NCBI GenBank assembly: GCA_017439965.1
Contig: JAFSID010000031.1
Location: 1-44,987 of the forward strand
Direction of reading: 5' to 3'
Source of the DNA: Clostridia bacterium
Lineage (GTDB): Bacteria > Bacillota > Clostridia > Oscillospirales > SIG627
DNA length: 44,987 nucleotides
This document shows positions 6,487 through 14,511 of this stretch, one piece after another. The notes below the pieces were generated by a model. The model did not search any database and was not told the origin of the DNA. It saw only the letters and a program-made list of their open reading frames with translations. Each line of letters begins with the position of its first letter. Positions within the stretch are counted from its first letter, which is position 1. The position numbers were made by a program, and so were the translations under genes.

Positions 6487-7692
6487 TTATTTTCTGTATT
6501 CCTCAATAAGCCTTAAAATTTCGTTTTTCGGTCTCATTCCGTCCACCGAATTTACCTCGAAAAGATTGCAGGTAGCGGAGCCTGTAGCAAACTCAAGCAT
6601 ATCGCGGTCGGAAAAGCCGTTGTATATTGCGTAGAGACATCCTGCGCAAAAGGCATCTCTCGCACCTACCCTTCCCTTAATGAGAGAGGAGGGGATATCG
6701 AAGGACTCGACCTCACATACGGCACCGCTGTGACAGTCAAGTGAGAAGCTTGCCTCTCGGCTATGAACTACCACCTTATCCGAAACTCCCGCCTCAGCCA
6801 TTTTGCGCATTGCGAGAATTACGTTGTCACGGTCAATACTTCCGTCGGGAAGCCTTGGGTCAAGAGACCATATAGTACACGCCTCGATTTCGTTCATTAT
6901 AGCGTAATTGGTATATTTTAGCGCAGGCACTATACGGCTCTTATAATCGGCGGTGCTGTCGGATACAACGTCGATTGAGGTCTTGATGCCCTTGTCCTGC
7001 ACCCACTTCAAAAGCCTTGCCATAACCGTGCCGTATTCACCGTCGTCGGCATCAAGCTTATCAAGTAGCAAGATATAGCCGATATGGAATATATCACAGC
7101 AGAGAGAATTGACGTTTATATCCTCAAGTGAAAGCTCGGCGTTTGCTCCCTTCTTATGAAAGAAGGTACGCTCGCCCGACGGCATACTCATAACGTCGCA
7201 GAAGCTTGTGCAGGTCTTGTCGGAATAGGATATTCCGTCAACGTTAACGCCTGCCCGTCTCAGCTCGGAGACGATAAAGCGTCCGTATTCGTCGTTGCCT
7301 ACCTTACCTATTGCGCTGACGGGCAAGGCTCTGTCGATACGCGCAAGGTCGATTGCGGTATTGGGCACGCATCCGCCGACCGCATTCGTGATATCCGAAA
7401 CGTAGGTGAGCATCCCCATTTTTGGATAAAGGTCAATGCTTTTTACTATATCGGCAATGAGATTACCCGCAACGGCAATTCCTCGCCTGACACCCGTCAT
7501 AAGATAGTCAACGCTAACACCGAAAAACGAGGCTATCACGGAAAAAAGAGTTACGTCGGGAAAGCCCTGCCCGTTTTCCCATTTACTCACTGTCTTATCA
7601 CTCACTCCAAGCCTTACGGCGAGGGCAAGCTGTGTCATTCCCGCACCCCTGCGAAGCGTGGCAATCGTTTTTCCAAACGTTACTGCATCCAT
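6487..7692 (-). CDS. XRE helix-turn-helix fused to PfkB-family sugar kinase
   Basis: A 401-residue fusion. Residues 1-65 form a Cro/CI-type HTH (MTQLALAVRLGVSDKTVSKW, then GQGFPDVTLFSVIASFFGVSVDYL). Residues 75-401 form a PfkB/ribokinase-type kinase with the GG motif (AVGGCVPNTA), sugar-lid region and C-terminal anion-hole motif. That motif reads VGARDAFCAG instead of GAGD (Arg345 replaces the second Gly; catalytic Asp346 kept). ATG at 7692 is chosen over GTG at 7701 because AAGGGG lies eight bases upstream of it. It is probably a regulator that senses a sugar through its kinase domain, or an autoregulated kinase. No sugar genes adjoin it. Confidence 0.85.
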   Translation of the reverse strand: MDAVTFGKTIATLRRGAGMTQLALAVRLGVSDKTVSKWENGQGFPDVTLFSVIASFFGVSVDYLMTGVRRGIAVAGNLIADIVKSIDLYPKMGMLTYVSDITNAVGGCVPNTAIDLARIDRALPVSAIGKVGNDEYGRFIVSELRRAGVNVDGISYSDKTCTSFCDVMSMPSGERTFFHKKGANAELSLEDINVNSLCCDIFHIGYILLLDKLDADDGEYGTVMARLLKWVQDKGIKTSIDVVSDSTADYKSRIVPALKYTNYAIMNEIEACTIWSLDPRLPDGSIDRDNVILAMRKMAEAGVSDKVVVHSREASFSLDCHSGAVCEVESFDIPSSLIKGRVGARDAFCAGCLYAIYNGFSDRDMLEFATGSATCNLFEVNSVDGMRPKNEILRLIEEYRK

Positions 7693-7792
7693 ATAAAGCA
7701 CCCCTTTCGTCTTTAGTCTATTTTAGCACCAAAAGTGTCTTGAGTAAACCGATTTTTAATAGATATTTTTACGCAGTCTTACAAAAAAGAAG

Positions 7793-7832
7793 CGGAGAAA
7801 CTCTACGGTAAGTAGAATTTCTCCGTTTTTAT
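7793..7832 (-). terminator. terminator after rubredoxin
   Basis: CGGAGAAA-CTCTAC (from 7793) pairs with GTAGAATTTCTCCG (to 7825) around a five-base loop, with one mismatch. T-runs flank both ends. It serves the rubredoxin gene on the minus strand. Confidence 0.85.
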
Positions 7833-7869
7833 CTTGTTTTCCGAACAAATTCGGACGAATGGTAGAGCC

Positions 7870-8025
7870 TTAAGCCTCGCTGAATTCGGACTTACCTACG
7901 CCGCACAAAGGACACTCAAAGTCCTCGGGAAGCTCGTCAAAGCTTGTGCCGGGCTCAATTCCGTATTCCTCGTCACCGAGCTCCTCGTCGTATTCCCATC
8001 CGCAAACGTCACATACGTACTTCAT
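7870..8025 (-). CDS. rubredoxin
   Basis: A 51-residue rubredoxin with both metal knuckles: C5-x2-C8-G (VCDVCGWEY) and C38-x2-C41-G (FECPLCGVG), plus the [15 protein letters not shown] stretch diagnostic of the family. The length and 29-residue spacing are standard. It is a one-electron carrier. AAGGAGG lies seven bases before the ATG, and the gene starts 22 bases after the flavodiiron gene, so it is the likely soluble electron donor to that enzyme during oxygen or nitric oxide reduction. Confidence 0.95.
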   Translation of the reverse strand: MKYVCDVCGWEYDEELGDEEYGIEPGTSFDELPEDFECPLCGVGKSEFSEA

Positions 8026-8047
8026 AAAAATATCCTCCTTATAAAAA

Positions 8048-9838
8048 TTATTTTATTTCTTCAAAATCTGCAGCTCCGTGCTTACACCAGGGACAAACGA
8101 AGTCCTCGGGCAAGGGAGTATCCTCGTAAACGTAGCCGCAAATCTTACAAACGTAGCCCTTCTTACCCTCGGTATCGGGACGGGGCTTAACGTTGTTTTG
8201 ATAATAGGTATAGGTCATAGTCTCCTTGTCGGAAACGACACGGGACTCAACCACCGAGCAAATAAACATTCCGTGAGTGTCAAGGTCAACGTACTGCTCA
8301 ACCTCGAGTGACACGAAGGCGTTGATGTATCTGGGAAGAACGACAAGCCCGTTGTCAGAGCGAAGAGGCGTGCAATCGGCAAACTTGTCAACGTTTCGTC
8401 CACTTACGAATCCGAACTGCTCAAACACCTTGAAGGGAGCGTCTACCGTAAGACAGTTGATGTTCATCTTGCCCGTCTGCTTGATGATATGGTGAGAATA
8501 ATTCTCTTTATTTATGGTTACTGCAATACGGTTGGGAGTATTTGTAACCTGAGTAACGGTATTAACAATAAGTCCGTTATCCTTCTTGCCGTCGTTGGAG
8601 GTTATAACGTAGAGACCGTAGCCAATCTTGAAGAGCGCGGTCATATCGTTCTTATTCTCCTCGCCGTCGCGCATTGCCAGCCACTCGCGAGTAAGCTCGT
8701 CTGCGAGGGCGTTAAGCTGCGAGGTGCTTTCCTCGTTGAGCGCAGACATGATCCTCACGCTGTTTTCGGCAAAGGTAAGATTTTTACAGCCCTCAAGCAT
8801 ACCCCTCATAACCTTAGCGGCAAGAGGCGCCCAGCTTCCGTTTTCGATAAGCGCAACGGTGCGGTTAGAATAATATCGTTCGGTGAGGTGGTTTATAAAC
8901 TCACGCATAAACGGGAATATCTCCGCGTTATAGGTTGTGGTTGCAAGAACGAGCTTGCTGTAACGGAAGGCATCCTCGACAGCCTCTGCCATATCACAGC
9001 GCGCAAGGTCGTTGACAACGACCTTTGGACAGCCGTTTGCACGGAGCCTCTCGGCAAGTCTTTCAACAGCCTTACGGGTGTTACCGTAAACCGAGGTGTA
9101 GGCTATAACGATGCCGTCCTCCTCGGGCTGATAGCTCGACCAGGTATTGTAAAGGTTTATATAATATCCGAGATTTTCGGTAAGCACGGGACCGTGGAGA
9201 GGGCATATCTTCTCAATATCGAGCCCCGATGCCTTTTTGAGAAGCGCCTGCACCTGAGCGCCGTACTTTCCGACGATTCCGATATAATAGCGTCTTGCCT
9301 CGCAAGCCCAATCCTCCTCTACGTCAAGCGCTCCGAATTTTCCGAAGCCGTCTGCCGAGAAAAGCACCTTGTCAAAGCTGTCATACGTCACGATAACCTC
9401 GGGCCAGTGTACCATGGGCGCGGTAACGAAGGTGAGAGTATGAGTGCCGAGCGAAAGGGTGTCTCCCTCCCCTACGACGATTCTGCGGTCGGAGAAATCC
9501 GTACCGAAGAAATTCTTCATCATACCGAAAGCCTTAGCCGAGGAAACGATCGTTGCATCGGGATAAGCCTTGGCAAAATTCATAACATTAGCCGAATGGT
9601 CGGGCTCCATATGCTGAACGACGAGATAGTCGGGCTGTCTTGAGCCGAGAGCCGTCTGGAGATTGTCAAGCCATTCGTGAGTGAAGTTCTGGTCCACCGT
9701 ATCCATAACGGCAATTTTTTGGTCAAGAATAACGTAGGAATTATACGACATTCCGTTGGGAACAACGTACTGACCTTCAAACAAATCAATACGGTGGTCG
9801 TTGACTCCGATGTATTTAATATCCTTTGTAATATTCAT
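8048..9838 (-). CDS. flavodiiron protein fused to flavin reductase and rubredoxin domains
   Basis: A 596-residue cytoplasmic enzyme. Residues 1-250 are the metallo-beta-lactamase-like diiron domain with H76-x-E78-x-D80-H81 and HWPE and HGP motifs. Residues 253-395 are flavodoxin-like ([15 protein letters not shown] loop). Residues 410-545 are a flavin-reductase-like domain. Residues 559-596 are a short rubrerythrin-type rubredoxin with two CxxC pairs only 14 residues apart. Such enzymes reduce O2 to water or NO to N2O. ATG at 9838 is preferred because AAGGAG lies seven bases upstream. The gene is followed by a free-standing rubredoxin. A strict anaerobe's oxidative or nitrosative defence is the likely role. 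Confidence 0.93.
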   Translation of the reverse strand: MNITKDIKYIGVNDHRIDLFEGQYVVPNGMSYNSYVILDQKIAVMDTVDQNFTHEWLDNLQTALGSRQPDYLVVQHMEPDHSANVMNFAKAYPDATIVSSAKAFGMMKNFFGTDFSDRRIVVGEGDTLSLGTHTLTFVTAPMVHWPEVIVTYDSFDKVLFSADGFGKFGALDVEEDWACEARRYYIGIVGKYGAQVQALLKKASGLDIEKICPLHGPVLTENLGYYINLYNTWSSYQPEEDGIVIAYTSVYGNTRKAVERLAERLRANGCPKVVVNDLARCDMAEAVEDAFRYSKLVLATTTYNAEIFPFMREFINHLTERYYSNRTVALIENGSWAPLAAKVMRGMLEGCKNLTFAENSVRIMSALNEESTSQLNALADELTREWLAMRDGEENKNDMTALFKIGYGLYVITSNDGKKDNGLIVNTVTQVTNTPNRIAVTINKENYSHHIIKQTGKMNINCLTVDAPFKVFEQFGFVSGRNVDKFADCTPLRSDNGLVVLPRYINAFVSLEVEQYVDLDTHGMFICSVVESRVVSDKETMTYTYYQNNVKPRPDTEGKKGYVCKICGYVYEDTPLPEDFVCPWCKHGAADFEEIK

Positions 9839-9867
9839 TTTGAGACTCCTTGTATTAATATATGCAT

Positions 9868-9896
9868 ATTCTACCATTTATTCCTTGAAATATCAA
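9868..9896 (-). promoter_or_regulatory. promoter of flavodiiron-rubredoxin operon
   Basis: TTGATA (complement at 9891-9896), 17-bp spacer, TAGAAT (complement at 9868-9873) on the minus strand, 30 bases before the flavodiiron ATG. Confidence 0.7.
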
Positions 9897-9903
9897 TAGG
9901 AAT

Positions 9904-10926
9904 TTAAAAACATTTTCCGTCACGGCAATCCTCTGCGCTACTGCCTCTCCAGCAAAGCTCGTTGGGACACTGCTTCATTTCAAAGAAGCCTGCGATATTC
10001 GAGGTCGTGGTCTGAGCAATGTTTTCAAGAGCCTCCTCGGTCAAGAACGCCTGATGGGAGGTTACGATGACGTTGGGCATTGAAATAAGGCGCGCAAGCA
10101 CCTCGTCGTCCATAATGTGACCCGACTTGTCCTCGAAGAAAAGGTCGGACTCCTCCTCGTAAACGTCAAGACAAGCCGCACCGACCTTGCGTGACTTGAT
10201 TGCCCCAAGGAGCGCCTCGGCGTCAACCAGCGCGCCTCGGGAGGTGTTGATGATAACCACTCCGCGACGGCACCTTTCAAGGCTTTCCGCATCAATTATA
10301 TGATAGGTATCATCCGTCAAGGGACAGTGAAGAGAAATGATATCACTCTCGGAAAAGAGCCTGTCAAGCTCAACGTATTCAACGCCTTCAATGCTTGCAG
10401 GATACTTATCATAGGCAAGCACCTTCATTCCGAAGCCTCGGCAGATGTCAATAAACACGCGACCTATCCTACCCGTACCAATGACTCCGACGGTCTTTCC
10501 GTGAAGGTCAAAGCCCGTGAGTCCCGAAAGGCTGAAGTTATAGTCACGGGAGCGTATATACGCCTTGTGAATACGGCGAATTGACGTGAGAAGAAGCGCC
10601 ATTGCGTGCTCAGCTACCGCATAGGGCGAGTATGCAGGCACTCTCAAAACGTGAATTTTACCGAAGGCGTGCTTTACGTCAACGTTGTTAAAGCCTGCGC
10701 ATCTGAGGGCAATAACCTGAGCGCCGAACTCACAAAGGCGGTCAATTACCGCAGCGTTCACGGTATCGTTAACGAATACGCAAACTCCGTCGTAGCCCTG
10801 CGCAAGCTCGACGGTATCCTCGCAGAGCTTTGTTTCAAAGAACTTGTATTCAATTCCCATTTTCTTGCCGTACTCTTCAAAATAGCGCACGTCGTAGGGC
10901 TTTGTATCAAAAAATGCTATCTTCAT
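9904..10926 (-). CDS. ldhA: D-lactate dehydrogenase / D-2-hydroxyacid dehydrogenase
   Basis: A 340-residue NAD-dependent dehydrogenase, full length for the family. It shows the substrate-domain start (KIAFFDTKPYDVRYF), the substrate-binding Arg region (ALRCAGFNNVD), the Rossmann motif GVIGTGRIG, the NTSRG-type motif (VIINTSRGALVD), the catalytic Glu region and the His near the C-terminus (VTSHQAFLTEEAL). It most resembles fermentative LdhA, which converts pyruvate to D-lactate. An unusual tail carries two Cys (EDCRDGKCF). It follows the MBL gene after 10 bases and is probably the third gene of that operon. Confidence 0.9.
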   Translation of the reverse strand: MKIAFFDTKPYDVRYFEEYGKKMGIEYKFFETKLCEDTVELAQGYDGVCVFVNDTVNAAVIDRLCEFGAQVIALRCAGFNNVDVKHAFGKIHVLRVPAYSPYAVAEHAMALLLTSIRRIHKAYIRSRDYNFSLSGLTGFDLHGKTVGVIGTGRIGRVFIDICRGFGMKVLAYDKYPASIEGVEYVELDRLFSESDIISLHCPLTDDTYHIIDAESLERCRRGVVIINTSRGALVDAEALLGAIKSRKVGAACLDVYEEESDLFFEDKSGHIMDDEVLARLISMPNVIVTSHQAFLTEEALENIAQTTTSNIAGFFEMKQCPNELCWRGSSAEDCRDGKCF

Positions 10927-10936
10927 TTTTACTCCG

Positions 10937-11605
10937 TTATATATTTATTTCGAGTCCGTCATAAGCCACCTGAACGCCATGCTCTTCCAGAGCCTCGGCT
11001 GTTGTCTTATGGTCGGAATGATGCTTTTTTGAAAGGTGTGAAATGAATATCTGCGAGGCAGTCTTCTTCAGAACTGACGCCATTTCGACTATCATCCCAA
11101 GATTATTGTGCTCGAAAATGCCCGCGTAAAAGTCAAAGCCGTAGGTGGCATCAAGCACTATTGTGTGTACCCGTCTGTCAACGAGCATATGAAACACGTC
11201 GGGCATAAGCCACGCGCCGTCAAGCCCGTAATACAGCTCGTTTTTACCGTCGGAAATCAGGAAGTGAGTGGTATAAGCCACCGCGTGATTACCCTTGAGA
11301 GCGGTAACGGTATAGTCTCCTACCGTTTTAGTCTCCCCGATTTTAAAGGAAATAAACTCCGCGCCCGTTTTTTCAAGCTCGGAAACCGCATCACTTGAGA
11401 AATGGTCCTCGTGAGCGTGTGTATTGATGATATATTTTATACGTCCTCTGTCACAGCCGAAGGTGTCAAGAGCCTCAAGACATTGCGGATTAGGGTCAAC
11501 AAGCAAGACTCCGTCGATAATTGCCGACGAGCATCTGCGCAAAAATCCGTCCTCCGTTGCACTGCTCCAATCAGCACCGCCCGTGCCTAAAAATTTAAGC
11601 CTCAT
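10937..11605 (-). CDS. metallo-beta-lactamase-fold hydrolase (copy 2)
   Basis: A 222-residue MBL-fold protein. The zinc motif HxHxDH is intact (NTHAHEDHFSSD, about 62-71), as are the downstream His (KGNHAV), Asp (YYGLDGAWLMPD) and terminal His (FISHLSKKHH). It resembles PhnP/cyclic phosphodiesterase-like members by pattern, but the substrate is unknown. It is clearly paralogous to the gene immediately upstream (both start with MRL/MKL-FLGTG-ADWS) and overlaps it by four bases, so the pair arose by tandem duplication and is co-translated. Confidence 0.82.
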   Translation of the reverse strand: MRLKFLGTGGADWSSATEDGFLRRCSSAIIDGVLLVDPNPQCLEALDTFGCDRGRIKYIINTHAHEDHFSSDAVSELEKTGAEFISFKIGETKTVGDYTVTALKGNHAVAYTTHFLISDGKNELYYGLDGAWLMPDVFHMLVDRRVHTIVLDATYGFDFYAGIFEHNNLGMIVEMASVLKKTASQIFISHLSKKHHSDHKTTAEALEEHGVQVAYDGLEINI

Positions 11606-12276
11606 ATTTCTCTCTCCAATCCGTCAAATGTCGTGTCAACGCCAAGAGCCTTACCGAAGGCATCGGTAACCTCACGGGTCGGGAAATACTGCTTTGCATA
11701 GTGGTTGATGCAGAAGCGCTTGACGTAGGGCTTAAGCGCACCGACCAGCTCACGAATCATACCGAGGTCGTTATGCTCGATAATACGGATATCACCCAAA
11801 ACGTCTCCGAGAGTGCCGTCGAGTATTGCGTAATCGACCCCCTTCTTTACAAGCCCGTAGGACTCGTCGGGCATAAGCCAGGAGCCGTCAAGTCCGTAGA
11901 AAAGAATCTTTTCACCGTCGGAAATAAAGAAGTGTGCCGTCTCTATCTTGCCGTGATTTGCAGGATAGGCTTCAATAAAATACTTGCCGACCTGCTTCTT
12001 GTCACCAGCCTTGAAATCAATGAACTCAGCGCCATTCTCAACAAGCGCGTGAAGGCTATCCTCGTTGTAATGATCACTGTGACGGTGAGTGTTTATAACG
12101 TATTTAATTCCCTTCATATCAACGCCGAAGGTCCTTATCGCATCAAGGACGTGAGGTCCGGGGTCAATAAGAAGCGTGCCGTCGATAAGAGTGGAGGTAA
12201 AGCGTCTGTATTCAGGGTCAGGCTGTACCTCAAGACTCCAATCTGCCGCACCCGTTCCCAAAAATAAAAGCTTCAT
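11602..12276 (-). CDS. metallo-beta-lactamase-fold hydrolase (copy 1)
   Basis: A 224-residue MBL-fold protein with the zinc motif NTHRHSDHYNED, a metal Asp in FYGLDGSWLMPD and a C-terminal His (CINHYAKQY). It is the first gene of an apparent three-gene operon with its paralogue and a D-lactate dehydrogenase. AAAAAGGAG lies before the ATG and a strong promoter 30 bases upstream. Phosphodiesterase or phosphonate-type hydrolase is a family-level guess only. Confidence 0.82.
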   Translation of the reverse strand: MKLLFLGTGAADWSLEVQPDPEYRRFTSTLIDGTLLIDPGPHVLDAIRTFGVDMKGIKYVINTHRHSDHYNEDSLHALVENGAEFIDFKAGDKKQVGKYFIEAYPANHGKIETAHFFISDGEKILFYGLDGSWLMPDESYGLVKKGVDYAILDGTLGDVLGDIRIIEHNDLGMIRELVGALKPYVKRFCINHYAKQYFPTREVTDAFGKALGVDTTFDGLEREI

Positions 12277-12305
12277 AAAAAATCTCCTTTTTAGTTATCA
12301 CCGCA

Positions 12306-12334
12306 ATATTATCACACAACAAAATTATTGTCAA
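12306..12334 (-). promoter_or_regulatory. strong promoter of the MBL-MBL-ldhA operon
   Basis: Perfect TTGACA (complement at 12329-12334), 17-bp spacer and TAATAT (complement at 12306-12311) on the minus strand. Confidence 0.85.
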
Positions 12335-12355
12335 GAATATTTTAAGCACTCCGCC

Positions 12356-12913
12356 TCAATATAAAATTATTCCCAAAACCGCTGAGAAAATTATAAGCGC
12401 AATCGGTGACGCATTTTTCTTTTTCAGCCGTTTAAAAACCGCTGCGACGGCGGATATGAGAAGCAGAATTACGATTCCCTTATAATCGAAGAGGCTTTTG
12501 CTATGAGTATTTACAAGCACTGTGTTCGCCATCAGAACGGCGGTTGCCAGAACGAGACCTACGACGCAGGGACGCACTCCGATAAGAAAGCCTTGAACCG
12601 CAGGATATTTCAAGAGATTTTTGATAAGAGCTGAGATTATAAGAATTATTATAAACGAGGGAAGCACCACTCCGAAAGTTGCAAAAAACGCGCCGAGCAT
12701 ACCGCCCTGAGTCGAGCCGACGAAGGTTGCCATATTGACGGCGATGGGACCCGGAGTTGACTCGGATATCGCTATCATATTAAGGAACTCCTCCTCACTC
12801 ATCCAACCGCTTGAAAGTATCTTCTCGTTGATGAGCGATATCATTCCGAAGCCTCCGCCAAAGGATAGAGCGCCTATTTCAAAAAAGGTTAAAAATAGCT
12901 TTAAGTAAATCAT
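12356..12913 (-). CDS. chromate transporter family half-protein (second)
   Basis: A 185-residue ChrA-type membrane protein, a single CHR domain with about five or six hydrophobic segments. Family hallmarks are LSFGGGFGMI near the N-terminus and ESTPGPIAVNMATFVG. Short CHR proteins occur as gene pairs whose products probably form the inverted-topology equivalent of one long ChrA. The natural substrate in gut anaerobes is unknown; chromate is unlikely. The gene overlaps the upstream half by four bases. Confidence 0.88.
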   Translation of the reverse strand: MIYLKLFLTFFEIGALSFGGGFGMISLINEKILSSGWMSEEEFLNMIAISESTPGPIAVNMATFVGSTQGGMLGAFFATFGVVLPSFIIILIISALIKNLLKYPAVQGFLIGVRPCVVGLVLATAVLMANTVLVNTHSKSLFDYKGIVILLLISAVAAVFKRLKKKNASPIALIIFSAVLGIILY

Positions 12914-13479
12914 TTTTTCCTCTCCCCGTGAAGTCTTGCGATAAGTTGATAGACTATTCCTACCGCACCGCAGAGAAGTATGAACAAAACGGTTGAAAAG
13001 TCCCGTGACAAAAACGAGCAGACGAGCATTACGATTACGGTTGCCGAAACGATAACCGTATTAAAAAGTGAAAGCTTTAAGCTTTTAAGCATTTTAACAC
13101 CTGCGGAAATGATGAGATAGACCACGCATACCTGAACACCGCGGAAGGCACTTGCAACGACGGGATAATTCAAAAGACCGTCGAGAAAGACGGATATAAT
13201 ATATATTATAACGAAGGACGGAATGCATACGCCGACGGTTGCAAAGGCAGAGCCCAAAAAGCCCGACACCTTATAGCCGATATAGGTTGCGCAGTTTATG
13301 GCAATGGGGCCCGGAGTCGATTCGGCAATTGCCACCATATCAATAAACTCCTCCTTCTCCATCCAGCCTCTTTTTGAAACGAACTCATTTTCGAGAAGGG
13401 CAAGCATTGCATATCCTCCGCCAAAGGTAAAAAGCCCGATTTTAAACATTGTAAAAAATAAATTAAGAGCCTTTTTCAT
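12910..13479 (-). CDS. chromate transporter family half-protein (first)
   Basis: A 189-residue CHR-domain membrane protein with FTFGGGYAMLALLE and ESTPGPIAINCATYIGYKV, the same hallmarks as the downstream gene. ATG at 13479 is chosen because GGAGG lies upstream; a longer frame to 13566 lacks a ribosome site and covers the promoter. It pairs with the downstream half and is divergent from an AraC regulator, which may control it. Confidence 0.88.
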   Translation of the reverse strand: MKKALNLFFTMFKIGLFTFGGGYAMLALLENEFVSKRGWMEKEEFIDMVAIAESTPGPIAINCATYIGYKVSGFLGSAFATVGVCIPSFVIIYIISVFLDGLLNYPVVASAFRGVQVCVVYLIISAGVKMLKSLKLSLFNTVIVSATVIVMLVCSFLSRDFSTVLFILLCGAVGIVYQLIARLHGERKK

Positions 13480-13499
13480 CCTGACACCTCCAAGGGATA

Positions 13500-13532
13500 A
13501 TTTTACCACAAGTCTTGTTTTTTTGCAAGAAA
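13500..13532 (-). promoter_or_regulatory. promoter of the chromate-transporter pair
   Basis: On the minus strand TTGCAA, a 17-bp spacer and TAAAAT lie about 20-50 bases upstream of the ATG. It is back to back with the AraC promoter, so one regulator could act on both. Confidence 0.6.
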
Positions 13533-13572
13533 AAACGCTGTACAAGGCACTTTTATATTCATTCATCCTATA

Positions 13573-13601
13573 TTGACATTTTTTGGATTATAGTGTATCA
13601 T
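13573..13601 (+). promoter_or_regulatory. promoter of the divergent AraC gene
   Basis: TTGACA (13573-13578), 17-bp spacer and TATCAT (13596-13601). Confidence 0.7.
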
Positions 13602-13667
13602 AAATTCAAAGTATAGCAAGAATTAATTTGACATAAAATAGCACGGTATTGACAAGAGGTGAATTTT

Positions 13668-14498
13668 TTGAACAACTTATCAAATTACGAAAATATACAT
13701 TTTGCAGAGACCGATTTCCCGATAAGATTCATTTGTCCCAGCACGCCTGATTTTTCCCTGCTTGCTCATTGGCACGAGCAGTACGAGCTTCTTTTTATGA
13801 CCGAGGGAACAAGTGAATTTTTTTGCGGAGGCAGGATAATCAAGACAAAGCCCGGTGACCTCATCGTTTCCAATCCGTCGCAGGTGCACGGATTTCACTC
13901 GCAGGATGGCATACGCTTTTATGGCTTCATAATTTCCAAGAGATTTTTTGCCGACGTTAACCTTGACAATGACGTGTTTATCTCCCCTTACATACAGGGC
14001 GACGAAACAATCAAGGAGCACTTTGAAGCTTATTACAATGAGTTTATCACAAGAGAAAGAGGATACGATATGCTCCAGAAGAGCATCGTATATTCACTGT
14101 TTGCGTATCTTGTAAAAAATTATCTCGTTGAAAACAATATGAGTGAGGAGAAGAAATCTCAGCACCTGAAGAGGCTTAAGACTATATTCTCCTACATCGA
14201 GAGTCATTACAACGAGGAGGTAAACGCAAATACACTTGCAAGGCTTACCTACGTTACCGAAAGCTATTTCTGTCGCTTCTTCAAGAAGCTGACGGGTATG
14301 ACGGTGGCAAGCTATCTCTCCGAGCTGAGAATAAAAAAGGCGTGTCATATGCTTGAGGAAACCGAGTCGGGAATATCCGCAATAGCCGAGAAGGTCGGCT
14401 TCGAGGATGCAAATTATTTTACCCGTCTTTTCAAGCGCATAATCGGTATGACACCGTCGGCATACCGAAAAGCCAATAGAAAAAATAAAGGAGCCTGA
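13668..14498 (+). CDS. AraC-family transcriptional regulator
   Basis: About 276 residues. The N-terminal cupin-like sensing domain has the HWHEQYELLFMTEG motif and KPGDLIVSNPSQVHGF; the C-terminal double HTH has AFLTY-like YVTESYFCRFFKKLTGMT and AEKVGFEDANYFTRLFKRIIGMTPSAYRK. Such proteins usually sense a sugar or derivative. TTG at 13668 is preferred because AGAGGTG is six bases upstream; GTG at 13659 would overlap that site. It is divergent from the chromate-transporter pair and convergent with the TRAP permease. Confidence 0.88.
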   Translation: MNNLSNYENIHFAETDFPIRFICPSTPDFSLLAHWHEQYELLFMTEGTSEFFCGGRIIKTKPGDLIVSNPSQVHGFHSQDGIRFYGFIISKRFFADVNLDNDVFISPYIQGDETIKEHFEAYYNEFITRERGYDMLQKSIVYSLFAYLVKNYLVENNMSEEKKSQHLKRLKTIFSYIESHYNEEVNANTLARLTYVTESYFCRFFKKLTGMTVASYLSELRIKKACHMLEETESGISAIAEKVGFEDANYFTRLFKRIIGMTPSAYRKANRKNKGA

Positions 14499-14511
14499 CG
14501 GCTCCTTTTGT
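14488..14511. terminator. bidirectional terminator between AraC and TRAP permease
   Basis: GGAGCC (14490-14495) and GGCTCC (14500-14505) form a perfect stem whose loop contains the AraC stop codon. T-rich tracts lie on both sides. Confidence 0.75.

Noticed and set aside
8489-9643. 384-codon plus-strand ORF
   Set aside because: It is antisense to the flavodiiron gene, whose motifs are unmistakable.
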